Shown here piece after piece: positions 15,915 to 23,769 of a stretch of 39,314 nucleotides of DNA. Location: the NCBI GenBank assembly GCA_035463295.1, contig DATHTK010000082.1, positions 1 to 39,314 of the forward strand. The letters are read 5' to 3'. The first letter of the stretch is position 1, and every line of letters starts with the position of its first letter. The notes below the pieces were generated by a model. The model did not search any database. It was not told where the DNA came from and worked only from the letters and a program-made list of their open reading frames with translations. Made by a program: the position numbers and the translations under genes. Source of the stretch: DATHTK01 sp035463295. Lineage in GTDB: Bacteria > Actinomycetota > Rubrobacteria > Rubrobacterales > Rubrobacteraceae.

Positions 15915-17255
15915 TTGCGGAGTAGAAGTAGCGATGCACAGGCGCGGACGATGCTCGCGATGGACCGCTCGGCGCGGCTCATGGAGCGGGCGGTCAGGCG
16001 GATGCCGGGGGGCGTCAACAGCCCGGTGCGGGCGTTTCGCTCCGTCGGCGGAGACCCGCTGTTCATGGAGCGCGGGGAGGGCTCGCGCATCTTCGACGCC
16101 GACGGCAACGAGTACGTTGATTACGTGATGAGCTACGGGCCGCTGGTGCTTGGCCACGCGCACGCGGAGGTGGTCGGGGCGATCGGGGATACCGCCCGGC
16201 GGGGCACGACGTTCGGCGCCCCGACCGAGCTCGAGGTCGAGCTCGCCGAGCTCGTGTGCGAGGCGGTCCCTTCGATAGAGGTCGTGCGGATGACGAACTC
16301 CGGGACCGAGGCGACGATGAGCGCGATCCGTCTGGCCCGAGGCTATACGGGGCGCGAGCGCATCCTCAAGTTCGAGGGCAACTACCATGGCCACGGCGAC
16401 GCCCTTCTCGTCTCCGCCGGCTCCGGCGTCGCTACGCTGGGCTTGCCGGATAGCCCCGGCGTCACGCGGGGGGCTGCGAAGGACACGGCTGTCCTCCCGT
16501 ACAACGACCTCGACGCCGTGCGGGAGCTCTTCGAGAGAGAGGGAGAGAAGTTCGCCGCTGTCATCCTGGAGCCGGTCGCCGGGAACATGGGGTGCGTGCC
16601 GCCGGCGGAGGGCTACCTGGAGGGGCTGCGCGAGATCACCTCGGAGTACGGGACCGTTTTGATCTTCGACGAGGTCATGACCGGGTTCCGGCTCGCGCGC
16701 GGTGGGGCGCAGGAGCGCTTCGGCGTCGTGCCGGACCTGACATGTCTCGGGAAGATCATCGGCGGTGGCCTTCCGGTCGGGGCGTACGGCGGGAGGGCGG
16801 AGATCATGGAGCTGGTAGCCCCTTCGGGGCTGGTCTACCAGGCCGGAACGCTTTCGGGGAATCCGCTCGCGATGGCCGCCGGTCTCGCCACGCTGCGCCG
16901 GAGCGGCAAACCGGGTTTCTACGAGCGTCTGGAGGAGCGCGGGGAGCGCTGGAGAGGCGGGATGCACGAGGCCGCCTCGCAGGGAGAGACTCCGTTCACC
17001 ATCAACCAGGTCGGCTCGATGGTGAGCATCTTCTTTACCGGCGGTCCCGTCACCGACTTCGGGTCGGCCGCCGTTTCGGAGTCCGCAGTGTTCAAGGACT
17101 TTTTCTGGCACATGCTCTCTCGTGGCGTCTATCTCGCCCCGAGCCAGTACGAGACGGGCTTTATCTCTGAAGCCCACACAGAGGAGGATTTCGAGCGGAC
17201 CTTCGAGGCCGCTCGCGAGTTTTTCGCCGCGTACCCCGCCGACGAGCGCGGCTAG
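15915..17255 (+). CDS. hemL: Glutamate-1-semialdehyde 2,1-aminomutase HemL
   Basis: PLP aminotransferase-fold enzyme making 5-aminolevulinate. TTG 15915 is chosen because AAGGAG (15899-15904) lies 10 nt upstream. TTG 15906 is too close to it, and ATG 15960 would give the N-terminus most like other HemL proteins (M-D-R-S-A-R-L-M-E-R-A before P-G-G-V-N-S-P-V-R-A-F) but has no ribosome site. Conserved blocks include N-S-G-T-E-A-T-M-S-A-I-R-L-A-R, Y-H-G-H, F-D-E-V-M-T-G-F-R and the PLP lysine (about residue 280) in L-G-K-I-I-G-G-G. Its substrate comes from HemA. Confidence 0.94.
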   Translation: MRSRSSDAQARTMLAMDRSARLMERAVRRMPGGVNSPVRAFRSVGGDPLFMERGEGSRIFDADGNEYVDYVMSYGPLVLGHAHAEVVGAIGDTARRGTTFGAPTELEVELAELVCEAVPSIEVVRMTNSGTEATMSAIRLARGYTGRERILKFEGNYHGHGDALLVSAGSGVATLGLPDSPGVTRGAAKDTAVLPYNDLDAVRELFEREGEKFAAVILEPVAGNMGCVPPAEGYLEGLREITSEYGTVLIFDEVMTGFRLARGGAQERFGVVPDLTCLGKIIGGGLPVGAYGGRAEIMELVAPSGLVYQAGTLSGNPLAMAAGLATLRRSGKPGFYERLEERGERWRGGMHEAASQGETPFTINQVGSMVSIFFTGGPVTDFGSAAVSESAVFKDFFWHMLSRGVYLAPSQYETGFISEAHTEEDFERTFEAAREFFAAYPADERG

Positions 17256-17257
17256 GA

Positions 17258-17692
17258 ATGGAGGAGACGACCGCCCGACGCACGCCCGAGGTCTCGATGA
17301 GCGAGGTCTTCTTGCGCGCGGCGGCCGGGTTGCCGGAGGCTGACTCGCGAGCGGAGGTCGTCGCGGAGGCGCTCGACCACCTGCAACGCGGCTTCGACCA
17401 CCACTACCTCGGTAATTCGGCCGCAGGCGCCACCGATGAGGACGTGCTCGTCGGGGACAACGCCTACGCGTGGGCGGTCGAGACCATCGCGCACCTCGAC
17501 GAGCCCCGGTTCGTGGAGGTGGCGAGCCGTATGATCCGGGACGGCGCCGGGCGCATCGCCGGGGGCGGCGCGGTGACCCTGGAGTTCTGGAGCCCGCACC
17601 TGGCGGGCCTTCTCGACGTGGTCTCCGGCGAGGGACCCGAGAGGTCCGAGGAACGCATAAGAGAGGCCGCCTGGGAGGTGGGGGGTGGGTAA
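17258..17692 (+). CDS. Hypothetical protein between hemL and menG
   Basis: 144-aa acidic, soluble, mostly helical protein with no signal peptide or membrane segment. ATG 17258 is 2 nt after the hemL stop and its 3' end overlaps menG by 8 nt, so it is almost certainly expressed with them. Readable features are a helical N-half (A-A-A-G-L-P-E-A-D then EVVAEALDHLQRGFDHHYLG) and a G-D-N-A-Y-A-W-A-V-E-T-I-A-H-L-D stretch that might hold a binding site. I do not recognise the family and assign no function. Confidence 0.75.
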   Translation: MEETTARRTPEVSMSEVFLRAAAGLPEADSRAEVVAEALDHLQRGFDHHYLGNSAAGATDEDVLVGDNAYAWAVETIAHLDEPRFVEVASRMIRDGAGRIAGGGAVTLEFWSPHLAGLLDVVSGEGPERSEERIREAAWEVGGG

Positions 17693-18446
17693 TCCCCAGG
17701 AGACCCACCCAAGGGTCGGGTCGAGCGAGCGGCTCCCCTCCGGCGAGGAGCGGGCGCACCTCGTTCGGGAGATGTTCGACCGGATCGCCGGCCGCTACGA
17801 GCTGCTCAATACCCTGATGACCGCCGGCCTCCATCGATTCTGGAACAGAAAGGTCGTCCGCGCGACGGGGCTCCGGCCCGGGGGACGCGCCATCGACCTC
17901 GCCTGCGGTACCGGGAGCCTCACGCGCGAGCTCGCCAGAAAGGTCGGACCCGGAGGGAGCGTGCTCGGGGTGGACTTCTCGCGGGAGATGCTCCGGGCGG
18001 CGGAGACGAGGCCCGCGCCGAACGTCGAGTACCGGCTCGGGGACGCGACCAAGCTGGAGGACGTACCACCCGGCGCCTACGACGCGGCGACCATCGCCTA
18101 CGGGGCGAGGAACATACCGGACCTGGATGCGCTCTACTCGGAGATGGCCCGCGTGTTGAGGCCGGGCGGGGTCGCGGTGTGTCTGGAGATCGCGCGTCCC
18201 GAGAAAGGACCTTTCGCCGCGTTCTACGGCCTGTGGTTCGACAAGATCGTGCCCCGGCTCGGCGCCTGGGTCTCCGGCGACGCCTGGGCGTACTCCTATC
18301 TGCCGGAATCGGTGAAAGAGTTCGTGGTGCCCGACGAGTTATCTGACATAATGGAGCGTAATGGATTACAAAACGTTACATGGCGGAGGCTCGCGGGCGG
18401 CATCATCACCCTCCACCGCGGAGAGAGGCGAGCCGGAGGCCAATAA
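17685..18446 (+). CDS. menG: Demethylmenaquinone methyltransferase MenG/UbiE
   Basis: 253-aa SAM methyltransferase for the last step of menaquinone synthesis. Typical UbiE blocks are F-D-R-I-A-G-R-Y-E-L-L-N-x-L-M-T-x-G near residue 30, the SAM motif D-L-A-C-G-T-G-S-L-T, F-S-R-E-M-L, and A-Y-G-A-R-N-I-P-D-L-D. The late S-Y-L-P-E-S-V-K-E-F is a MenG/UbiE signature. GTG start overlaps the preceding small gene. The downstream prenyl-diphosphate synthase start lies inside its 3' end. MenA is at 22613-23518. Confidence 0.93.
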   Translation: MGNPQETHPRVGSSERLPSGEERAHLVREMFDRIAGRYELLNTLMTAGLHRFWNRKVVRATGLRPGGRAIDLACGTGSLTRELARKVGPGGSVLGVDFSREMLRAAETRPAPNVEYRLGDATKLEDVPPGAYDAATIAYGARNIPDLDALYSEMARVLRPGGVAVCLEIARPEKGPFAAFYGLWFDKIVPRLGAWVSGDAWAYSYLPESVKEFVVPDELSDIMERNGLQNVTWRRLAGGIITLHRGERRAGGQ

Positions 18447-19410
18447 TGGCCTGCGCTCGGTGCTGCCGGACGGGGCCTTCGAGCTCGTGGACGAGGTCGA
18501 GGGGATGCTCGTCGGGGTCGGGGAGCGGGCGCCGGAGAGTCTGGTCGAGCCGGCTCTCGAGGTCCTGACCTCCGGGGGCAAGCGCCTGAGGCCCTTCCTT
18601 CTGGTGTTGAGCGCCAATCTGGGGGAGCCGGGGCGGGGGGATCTGCTGCGGGCGGCGACCGCCATCGAGATTCTGCACACGGCGACGCTCGTCCACGACG
18701 ACATAGTGGACCGCGCAGAGAGCCGCCGCGGGGCGCCGACGACCGTCTCTCGCTACGGGCGTGAAGTAGCGGTCGCCACCGGCGACTATCTCTTCGCCGA
18801 GACCTTCTCCGAGCTCGCCGGGATAGGCGATCCGCGCCTGATCCGGGCCTTCGCCGAGGCCTCGGAGGGGCTCGCGGCCGGTGAACTGGAGCAGTACCGG
18901 GCGGACGGCGCGACCGTGGACGTCGAGGCGTACCTCGAGCACGTGCGGAAGAAGACCGCGGGGCTCTTCAAGGCGGCTTGCGTAGCGGGGGGTACTCTGG
19001 GCGGGCTCTCGCTCAAGCAGATAGACGCCCTGGCGACCTACGGGCAGGCGCTCGGGATCGCCTTCCAGATGTCCGACGACATAATGGATCTGGTGGGCAA
19101 GCCGGGTCTCATGGGCAAGGGCATTGGGACCGATCTCGTCGAAGGCACCGTGACGCTGCCGGTGATCTTCGCTTTGCGCGAGGGAGACGCCGGGACGATC
19201 CGGCGGGTCCTCGCTGCCCCGCACCCCTCCCCCGAGCTGCTGGAGGCCGGCATAGAGGCGGTGCTCGCCACGGACGCCGTGTCGAGAACCGAGGAGTGGG
19301 CGCGCGGCGAGATAGAGGCGGGCGTCGAGGGTCTGGGTCTGTTGCCGGAGCGCCCGGAGCGCGAGTTCCTCGAGGTCGTCGCCTCCGAGGTGGTAGGAAG
19401 GGATGCCTGA
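18361..19410 (+). CDS. All-trans polyprenyl (heptaprenyl-type) diphosphate synthase
   Basis: 349-aa isoprenyl chain elongase that probably supplies the menaquinone side chain. First Asp-rich motif D-D-I-V-D at residue 113 (LVHDDIVD), G-G-K-R-L-R-P upstream of it, second motif D-D-I-M-D at 239. ATG 18361 has GGAG 4 nt upstream but lies 86 nt inside menG and gives an unusual 30-residue Gly/Ser-rich lead. GTG 18460 would fit homologues better but lacks a ribosome site. Chain length cannot be read reliably. It overlaps the next gene by 8 nt. Confidence 0.9.
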   Translation: MDYKTLHGGGSRAASSPSTAERGEPEANNGLRSVLPDGAFELVDEVEGMLVGVGERAPESLVEPALEVLTSGGKRLRPFLLVLSANLGEPGRGDLLRAATAIEILHTATLVHDDIVDRAESRRGAPTTVSRYGREVAVATGDYLFAETFSELAGIGDPRLIRAFAEASEGLAAGELEQYRADGATVDVEAYLEHVRKKTAGLFKAACVAGGTLGGLSLKQIDALATYGQALGIAFQMSDDIMDLVGKPGLMGKGIGTDLVEGTVTLPVIFALREGDAGTIRRVLAAPHPSPELLEAGIEAVLATDAVSRTEEWARGEIEAGVEGLGLLPERPEREFLEVVASEVVGRDA

Positions 19411-20647
19411 GGGGTTTATCTTCGCCGCCGGACTGCTCCTGCCCCTAGCCGGGCCCGCGATCCGGGACGGTGCGATCCTCGTTCGCGACGGGCGCATCGC
19501 CGCCGTCGGTACCCTGGGCGATCTCGGACGGGAGAACCCGGGCGCCGAAGCTCGCTTCTTCCCGCACTGCACCATCGTACCGGGGGCGGTAAACACCCAC
19601 GCGCACCTGGGTTTTCGCAGGGGGGACGCGCCGGAAGGGGGCACTTTCTCCGGGTGGCTGGCGCGCCTGATCGAACGCCTCCCCGAGAAGGAAGTTTGGA
19701 CGGCCGAGGCCGCCAGGAACTCGGCTCGCGAGGCTGTAGAGGCCGGGACGACGTACATGGCGGAGTCCTCTCCCTACGGCGAGTGCCTCCCGCAGCTCGC
19801 CGAGAGCGGGATGTCCGGAACCGTCTTCGCGGAGTTCTTCCCGCACGAGCTCGGCACGCCCGAGGAGGCCGTGGAGTTCATCGTGAACAAGGTGCGAGAG
19901 CTGCGCGAGGGGCTGCCGGCGAGGGTCGACGCGCAACTAAGCGTCCATTCGCCCTACACCGTCGATCCGGAATCCGCGCGGCTCGCGGCGCGTCGGACGC
20001 GCGAGCTCGGCTGGCGGCTCGCGATCCACCTCTCCGAGAGCCCGGAGGAGGTCGAGTTCGTCGGGAGCGGTACCGGCGGTCTCGCGGACATCTTCGGCCG
20101 TAACGAGTGGGGTGGGGTTGGCGTCTCGCCGGTCCGGTACGCCGAGGACGTGGAGCTGCTCGCGCCGACAACGGTCGCGGCGCACCTGGCGACCGGGGTC
20201 TCCGGGGAGGACGTAGAGATACTGGCGCGCACCGGCGTGGCGGTGGCCCACTGCCCGCGGTCCAACGCCTTTCTCGGGTGCGGTACCTCGCCGGTAGCGC
20301 GGATGATGGAGCGCGGGGTGAGGGTCGGGATGGGCACCGACGGCCTGTGGAGCAGCCCCAGCATGAACCTCTTCGAGGAGACGCTCTTCGCCCTCGACCT
20401 GCACGGTTTCGACGGCGCGACGGGCCTGGAGCTCGCGACGCTTGGCGGCGCGCGCGCCCTGGGCATCGAGGCGGAGACCGGGAGTATCGAGGCCGGCAAG
20501 CGGGCGGACTTCGCGGTCGTCGAGGCGCTCCCGGACGGCCCCGACCACGAGCGCGCGGCGCTCGAAGCGGCTGCGGGCGGCGGGGTTGCGGCGACCGTCG
20601 CAGGCGGCAGGGCTCTCTACGACAGGATCGGGGCGGGCACGGACTGA
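19403..20647 (+). CDS. Amidohydrolase, aminofutalosine-deaminase-like (SsnA/TrzN superfamily)
   Basis: 414-aa metal-dependent deaminase-type amidohydrolase. Metal ligands: His66-x-His68 (N-T-H-A-H-L), a later His in A-I-H-L-S-E-S, a third in A-A-H-L-A-T-G, and Asp313 in M-G-T-D-G-L-W. The H-S-P-Y-T-V and C-P-R-S-N motifs and the F-S-G-W-L lid resemble aminodeoxyfutalosine deaminase (MqnX) of the alternative menaquinone pathway, and its neighbours menG and the polyprenyl synthase fit that. S-adenosylhomocysteine or methylthioadenosine deaminase is the alternative. The substrate is inferred, not shown. Confidence 0.75.
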   Translation: MPEGFIFAAGLLLPLAGPAIRDGAILVRDGRIAAVGTLGDLGRENPGAEARFFPHCTIVPGAVNTHAHLGFRRGDAPEGGTFSGWLARLIERLPEKEVWTAEAARNSAREAVEAGTTYMAESSPYGECLPQLAESGMSGTVFAEFFPHELGTPEEAVEFIVNKVRELREGLPARVDAQLSVHSPYTVDPESARLAARRTRELGWRLAIHLSESPEEVEFVGSGTGGLADIFGRNEWGGVGVSPVRYAEDVELLAPTTVAAHLATGVSGEDVEILARTGVAVAHCPRSNAFLGCGTSPVARMMERGVRVGMGTDGLWSSPSMNLFEETLFALDLHGFDGATGLELATLGGARALGIEAETGSIEAGKRADFAVVEALPDGPDHERAALEAAAGGGVAATVAGGRALYDRIGAGTD

Positions 20648-20674
20648 CTAGCTCGTTGCGGCGGGGGCGTATTG

Positions 20675-20680
20675 TACAAT
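20675..20680 (+). promoter_or_regulatory. -10 hexamer upstream of the TPR gene
   Basis: TACAAT at 20675-20680, about 36 bp before the ATG at 20716, which has its own GGAGGG ribosome site. A -35 at the right distance is not convincing. Confidence 0.45.
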
Positions 20681-20715
20681 CGACCGTGGCGTAGAACCTT
20701 GGAGGGTGCCCTGCA

Positions 20716-21354
20716 ATGATGATGAACCGGGAGAGGCTCGGCTTCTGGATGAGGCTGGTAGCGATCCTGCTCGCGGTCTTTTTTGTCGGGTCTTTCGTAA
20801 TACTGGGTCTCGGCACCAACGTCACCTACAACCTCTTCGATCTGGTCGGCGGCCAGGATCAGCAAGCACCGGCGGAGGCGACGACCGGCGCGGAGGACCA
20901 GATCGCTGCGGCGGAGCAGGAGCTAGAGGAGAACCCCGAGGACCCGGATAACATAAAGACCCTCGCCGCCATCTACTACCAGGCCGGCCGTTACGATGAT
21001 GCTGCGCGCGTGCTCGAGGAGGGCCGCGAGGTCGCTCCCCGGGACGAGGAGATACCATTCTCGCTCGGGCAGGTCTACCTGCAACAGGCTCGAACGGCCC
21101 CGGAGGACGAACAGAGAGAGCTCTACGCCAGGGCCGGGGACGCCTTTGCGGCGGCGACGGAGCTCGACCCCGAGAACGAAGACGCGTACCTGGCCGCGGG
21201 CGAGGCCTATGACCAGGCCGGTCAGCCCGCCCAGGCCATAAAGTACTGGAACGGCTACCTGGAGCTCGAGCCCGAGGGCGAGCAGGCGGAGGCGGTCAAG
21301 GAGCGCATCGCGACCCTCCTCGAGAGCGGGGAGGATACGGGCGGTGGTGGGTAG
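20716..21354 (+). CDS. Membrane-anchored TPR-repeat protein
   Basis: 212-aa protein with one N-terminal transmembrane segment (about residues 12-34, WMRLVAILLAVFFVGSFVI), an acidic linker, and about three tetratricopeptide repeats between residues 70 and 205, with N-P-E-D-P-D-N, Y-Y-Q-A-G-R-Y-D-D-A and A-T-E-L-D-P-E-N-E-D-A-Y. The repeats probably face outside the cell as a protein-interaction scaffold. GGAGGG 9 nt before ATG supports the start. It lies upstream of tatA/tatC but has its own promoter and no known role in Tat transport. Confidence 0.85.
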   Translation: MMMNRERLGFWMRLVAILLAVFFVGSFVILGLGTNVTYNLFDLVGGQDQQAPAEATTGAEDQIAAAEQELEENPEDPDNIKTLAAIYYQAGRYDDAARVLEEGREVAPRDEEIPFSLGQVYLQQARTAPEDEQRELYARAGDAFAAATELDPENEDAYLAAGEAYDQAGQPAQAIKYWNGYLELEPEGEQAEAVKERIATLLESGEDTGGGG

Positions 21355-21382
21355 CTCGTATTCGTGCGGCGTACCCGGGGCG

Positions 21383-21388
21383 TATAAT
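21383..21388 (+). promoter_or_regulatory. Consensus -10 (TATAAT) upstream of tatA
   Basis: TATAAT at 21383-21388, 38 bp before the tatA ATG at 21427, which has AGGAGGAGAG as ribosome site. The -35 is weak. Confidence 0.5.
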
Positions 21389-21426
21389 GGTCGTGAAGGC
21401 TCGAGGAAGACCCGTCAGGAGGAGAG

Positions 21427-21699
21427 ATGTTTGGAAGTGTAGGACCGACGGAGTTGATCATCGCGCTCGTCATAATCTTGTTGCTCTTCGGCGCGAAGCG
21501 CGTGCCGGAGCTCGCCAAGGGACTCGGCACCGGCGTGCGGGAGTTCCGCAAGGGGACCCGCGGTGAGGACGAGGTGAGGGAGAAGCAGGGGGAGAAGAAA
21601 GAGGACGAGGCGCTCACCTCCGGGGAGCAGAGGTCCGAGGCCAGGGTCGAGGAAGACGTGCCCGTCGAGGCCGACAAGGCCGAGCAGCAACAGCGCTAG
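21427..21699 (+). CDS. tatA: Twin-arginine translocase subunit TatA
   Basis: 90-aa pore-forming Tat subunit. Short N-terminus F-G-S-V-G-P-T-E-L-I-I, one transmembrane helix (residues 8-22), the hinge F-G-A-K-R-V-P-E-L-A, an amphipathic helix ending V-R-E-F-R-K-G, then a long charged acidic/basic tail. This is the classical TatA form and it lies 36 bp upstream of tatC. The second, TatB-like copy is at 4421. Likely cargo in this window includes the Tat-signal binding lipoprotein at 256. Confidence 0.95.
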   Translation: MFGSVGPTELIIALVIILLLFGAKRVPELAKGLGTGVREFRKGTRGEDEVREKQGEKKEDEALTSGEQRSEARVEEDVPVEADKAEQQQR

Positions 21700-21735
21700 G
21701 CCGGCGCGAACCGCGAGTCACTCCTCGACACCTAG

Positions 21736-22566
21736 ATGGCGAGCAGGCTGAGACTACCCTCGCGCCCGCGCGACGAGGCGCGGATGACCCTGATCGAACA
21801 CCTCGACGAGCTCCGCTCCAGGGTGATCAAGGTCGGCGTCGCCTTCTTCGTCGTCGCCGTCGTCGCCTGGTTTTTCGTAGATCAGATCTTTAACTTCCTG
21901 ATCGAGCCCGCCGGCGATGCGCTGGACGGGCGCCTCAACTTCACCTCGGTGACCGAAGCGCTCTTTTCCGACATAAAGCTGGCGCTCTACACGGCTTTCC
22001 TGTTCACCATACCCGTGTTGCTTTACCAGGGGTGGGCGTTTGTCGCGCCGGCCGTCGGGGACATGGGCCGGGCCTTCACTTACGTCCTCATCACCCTCGC
22101 GTCGTTGCTCTTTCTGGCGGGGGTGGCCTTCGGGTACTTCGTCGTCTTACCGATAGGTACCCAGTTCCTGCTCAACTGGGACCCCGATCGGTACGAGGCC
22201 ATCATCACCTCCGGCAACTACCTCTCGTTCGTGACGCGCTTCTTGCTGGCTTTCGGGATAGTCTTCGAGCTCCCGGCGGCGACCTACGTCGGGGCGAAGA
22301 TGGAGCTCGTCGACGCGCCGCTGTTGAAGAAGTACCGCAAGCACGCGATCGTGCTCAACACCGTCCTCGCCGCGGCGCTGACACCGGGACAGGATCCTTT
22401 CAGCATGATCCTGATGGCGGTCCCGATGATCATCATGTACGAGCTGAGCATCATCATCGCCCGCTACGTGAACCCCGTCTCGGAGGTCGCCGTGCACCAG
22501 CTCGCGCGCGAGGAGGAGGACGCGCCGGAGCCCGACGGTGGGCGAGAGGAAGACGCCGACCGCTAG
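21736..22566 (+). CDS. tatC: Sec-independent translocase TatC
   Basis: 276-aa integral membrane protein, the Tat signal receptor. N-terminal M-T-L-I-E-H-L-D-E-L-R-S-R signature (residues 16-28) followed by six hydrophobic helices. The conserved L-F-T-I-P-V-L-L-Y-Q-x-W-x-F-V-x-P and the F-G-I-V-F-E-L-P block are clear. The C-terminal tail is acidic. The gene is convergent with menA, whose stop is 46 bp away, and no strong terminator is visible in the gap. Confidence 0.96.
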   Translation: MASRLRLPSRPRDEARMTLIEHLDELRSRVIKVGVAFFVVAVVAWFFVDQIFNFLIEPAGDALDGRLNFTSVTEALFSDIKLALYTAFLFTIPVLLYQGWAFVAPAVGDMGRAFTYVLITLASLLFLAGVAFGYFVVLPIGTQFLLNWDPDRYEAIITSGNYLSFVTRFLLAFGIVFELPAATYVGAKMELVDAPLLKKYRKHAIVLNTVLAAALTPGQDPFSMILMAVPMIIMYELSIIIARYVNPVSEVAVHQLAREEEDAPEPDGGREEDADR

Positions 22567-22612
22567 CTCCTCGATCGCCGGAGCAGTGCCTCGGTGAGGT
22601 GCGTGTTCTCTG

Positions 22613-23518
22613 TCAGCTGCCGAGCAGGACCCCGGCCGTGTAGAGCAGCCCGAAGAGCAGGTGAAGCCCGGCCGTGCGCTTGACCACGGGATCGAGGCGC
22701 TGTGGCGTCGTCGTCTGCGAGATCTCGCGCGAGAGCCGGATGGCCATCGCGGCGCTAAGAAGCACGAGAGCGCACTCCGGCGGGACGATGCCGGAGACCA
22801 TGAGCGCCGCGACCGCGACGTAGGCCTCGAACAGCAGCGCGCGGTAGACGAGAACCGCCACCTCCCGTCCGAGCACGATCGGAAGCGTCCGCCGACCCCC
22901 GCGTCGGTCGGACGTCATGTCCCGGAGATTATTGGCGAGGAGGATCGCGGCGACCGGCCCGCCTATCGGGAGGGCGGCGAGTGGCACGTAGAGGGGAAGA
23001 GCACCCGGAAGCTGCACCGCGTAGGCTATGACCACGATCAGGACGCCCATAAAGAGGAAGACCGCCGCCTCGCTCGCCGCGGTGTAGGCGACGGGCCGCG
23101 GACCGGCCGAGTAGAGGTAGCCGCCCAGGGCCGAGAGGCATCCCAGAACGAGTATCGGCCACCCACCCACCACGATCAGGTAGATCCCGCAAAAGAGCGC
23201 GAGCGTGTAGCAGAGAAGCGCCCCGTACAGGACGGCTCGCGCGTGCATTCTGCCGGCGACTATCGAGCCGGCGATGCCGACCGAGCTCGCCGTGTCGAGT
23301 CCGCGCTGCTCGTCGTAGAACTCGTTGAACATGTTGGTTGCGGCCTGGATCAGGAGGCTCCCGACGAGCATCGCGAGAAAGGGCCCCCACGAGAAGGCGC
23401 CGTCTCTGAATGCCAGCGCCGTCCCGAAGAACACCGGCACCGCCGCCGCCGTGAGGGAGAAGGGCCGCGCCAGCCGGAACCACTCGCCGAGGTCGGGCCG
23501 GCGGTTCGTCGCGATCAC
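22613..23518 (-). CDS. menA: 1,4-dihydroxy-2-naphthoate polyprenyltransferase MenA
   Basis: 301-aa UbiA-superfamily membrane prenyltransferase with about eight or nine helices. The first Asp-rich motif N-M-F-N-E-F-Y-D (residues 62-69) and the MenA-type second motif N-N-L-R-D-M-T-S-D-R-R-G-G-R-R-T-L set it apart from UbiA, chlorophyll synthase and DPPR synthase. It attaches the polyprenyl chain to the naphthoate head group before MenG methylation. ATG 23518; promoter about 105 bp upstream. If the nearby amidohydrolase is an aminofutalosine deaminase, the true head group could instead be 1,4-dihydroxy-6-naphthoate. Confidence 0.9.
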   Translation of the reverse strand: MIATNRRPDLGEWFRLARPFSLTAAAVPVFFGTALAFRDGAFSWGPFLAMLVGSLLIQAATNMFNEFYDEQRGLDTASSVGIAGSIVAGRMHARAVLYGALLCYTLALFCGIYLIVVGGWPILVLGCLSALGGYLYSAGPRPVAYTAASEAAVFLFMGVLIVVIAYAVQLPGALPLYVPLAALPIGGPVAAILLANNLRDMTSDRRGGRRTLPIVLGREVAVLVYRALLFEAYVAVAALMVSGIVPPECALVLLSAAMAIRLSREISQTTTPQRLDPVVKRTAGLHLLFGLLYTAGVLLGS

Positions 23519-23623
23519 CGGGCTCGTGGTTCTCGAAGGACCGGGGAGGTTCCCGCCGTGCGGCGGTACTCACGAGGATGTTGTGTGCGGGCCACGATGC
23601 CTTTCTACTCGATCGCCGGGGTA

Positions 23624-23652
23624 ATTCTGTAAGCGAATCCTGGCGTTTTCAA
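23624..23652 (-). promoter_or_regulatory. SigA-type promoter of menA
   Basis: On the minus strand: -35 TTGAAA (23652-23647), 17-bp spacer, -10 CAGAAT (23629-23624). This predicts a leader of roughly 100 nt before the ATG at 23518. Confidence 0.45.
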
Positions 23653-23737
23653 CGTAGGGCACTCAAATGTCTCGGCGAAGGCAGCACGAATCCCGAGCTC
23701 AGTAGGTGAGACGCTCAAATCGAGGGCCGGGCGTGCT

Positions 23738-23761
23738 GACAAGCCGACAAGCTGATATAAC
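23738..23761 (+). promoter_or_regulatory. Direct repeat and -10 in front of the DPPR-synthase-like gene
   Basis: GACAAGC occurs at 23738-23744 and 23746-23752, followed by the -10-like TATAAC (23756-23761), which ends 8 nt before the GTG at 23770. The transcript would be leaderless or nearly so. The repeat may be a -35/activator site. Confidence 0.35.
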
Positions 23762-23769
23762 CGGCACTC

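Noticed and set aside
15786..17834. 682-aa ORF on the minus strand
   Set aside because: Antisense to hemL and neighbours; shadow composition.
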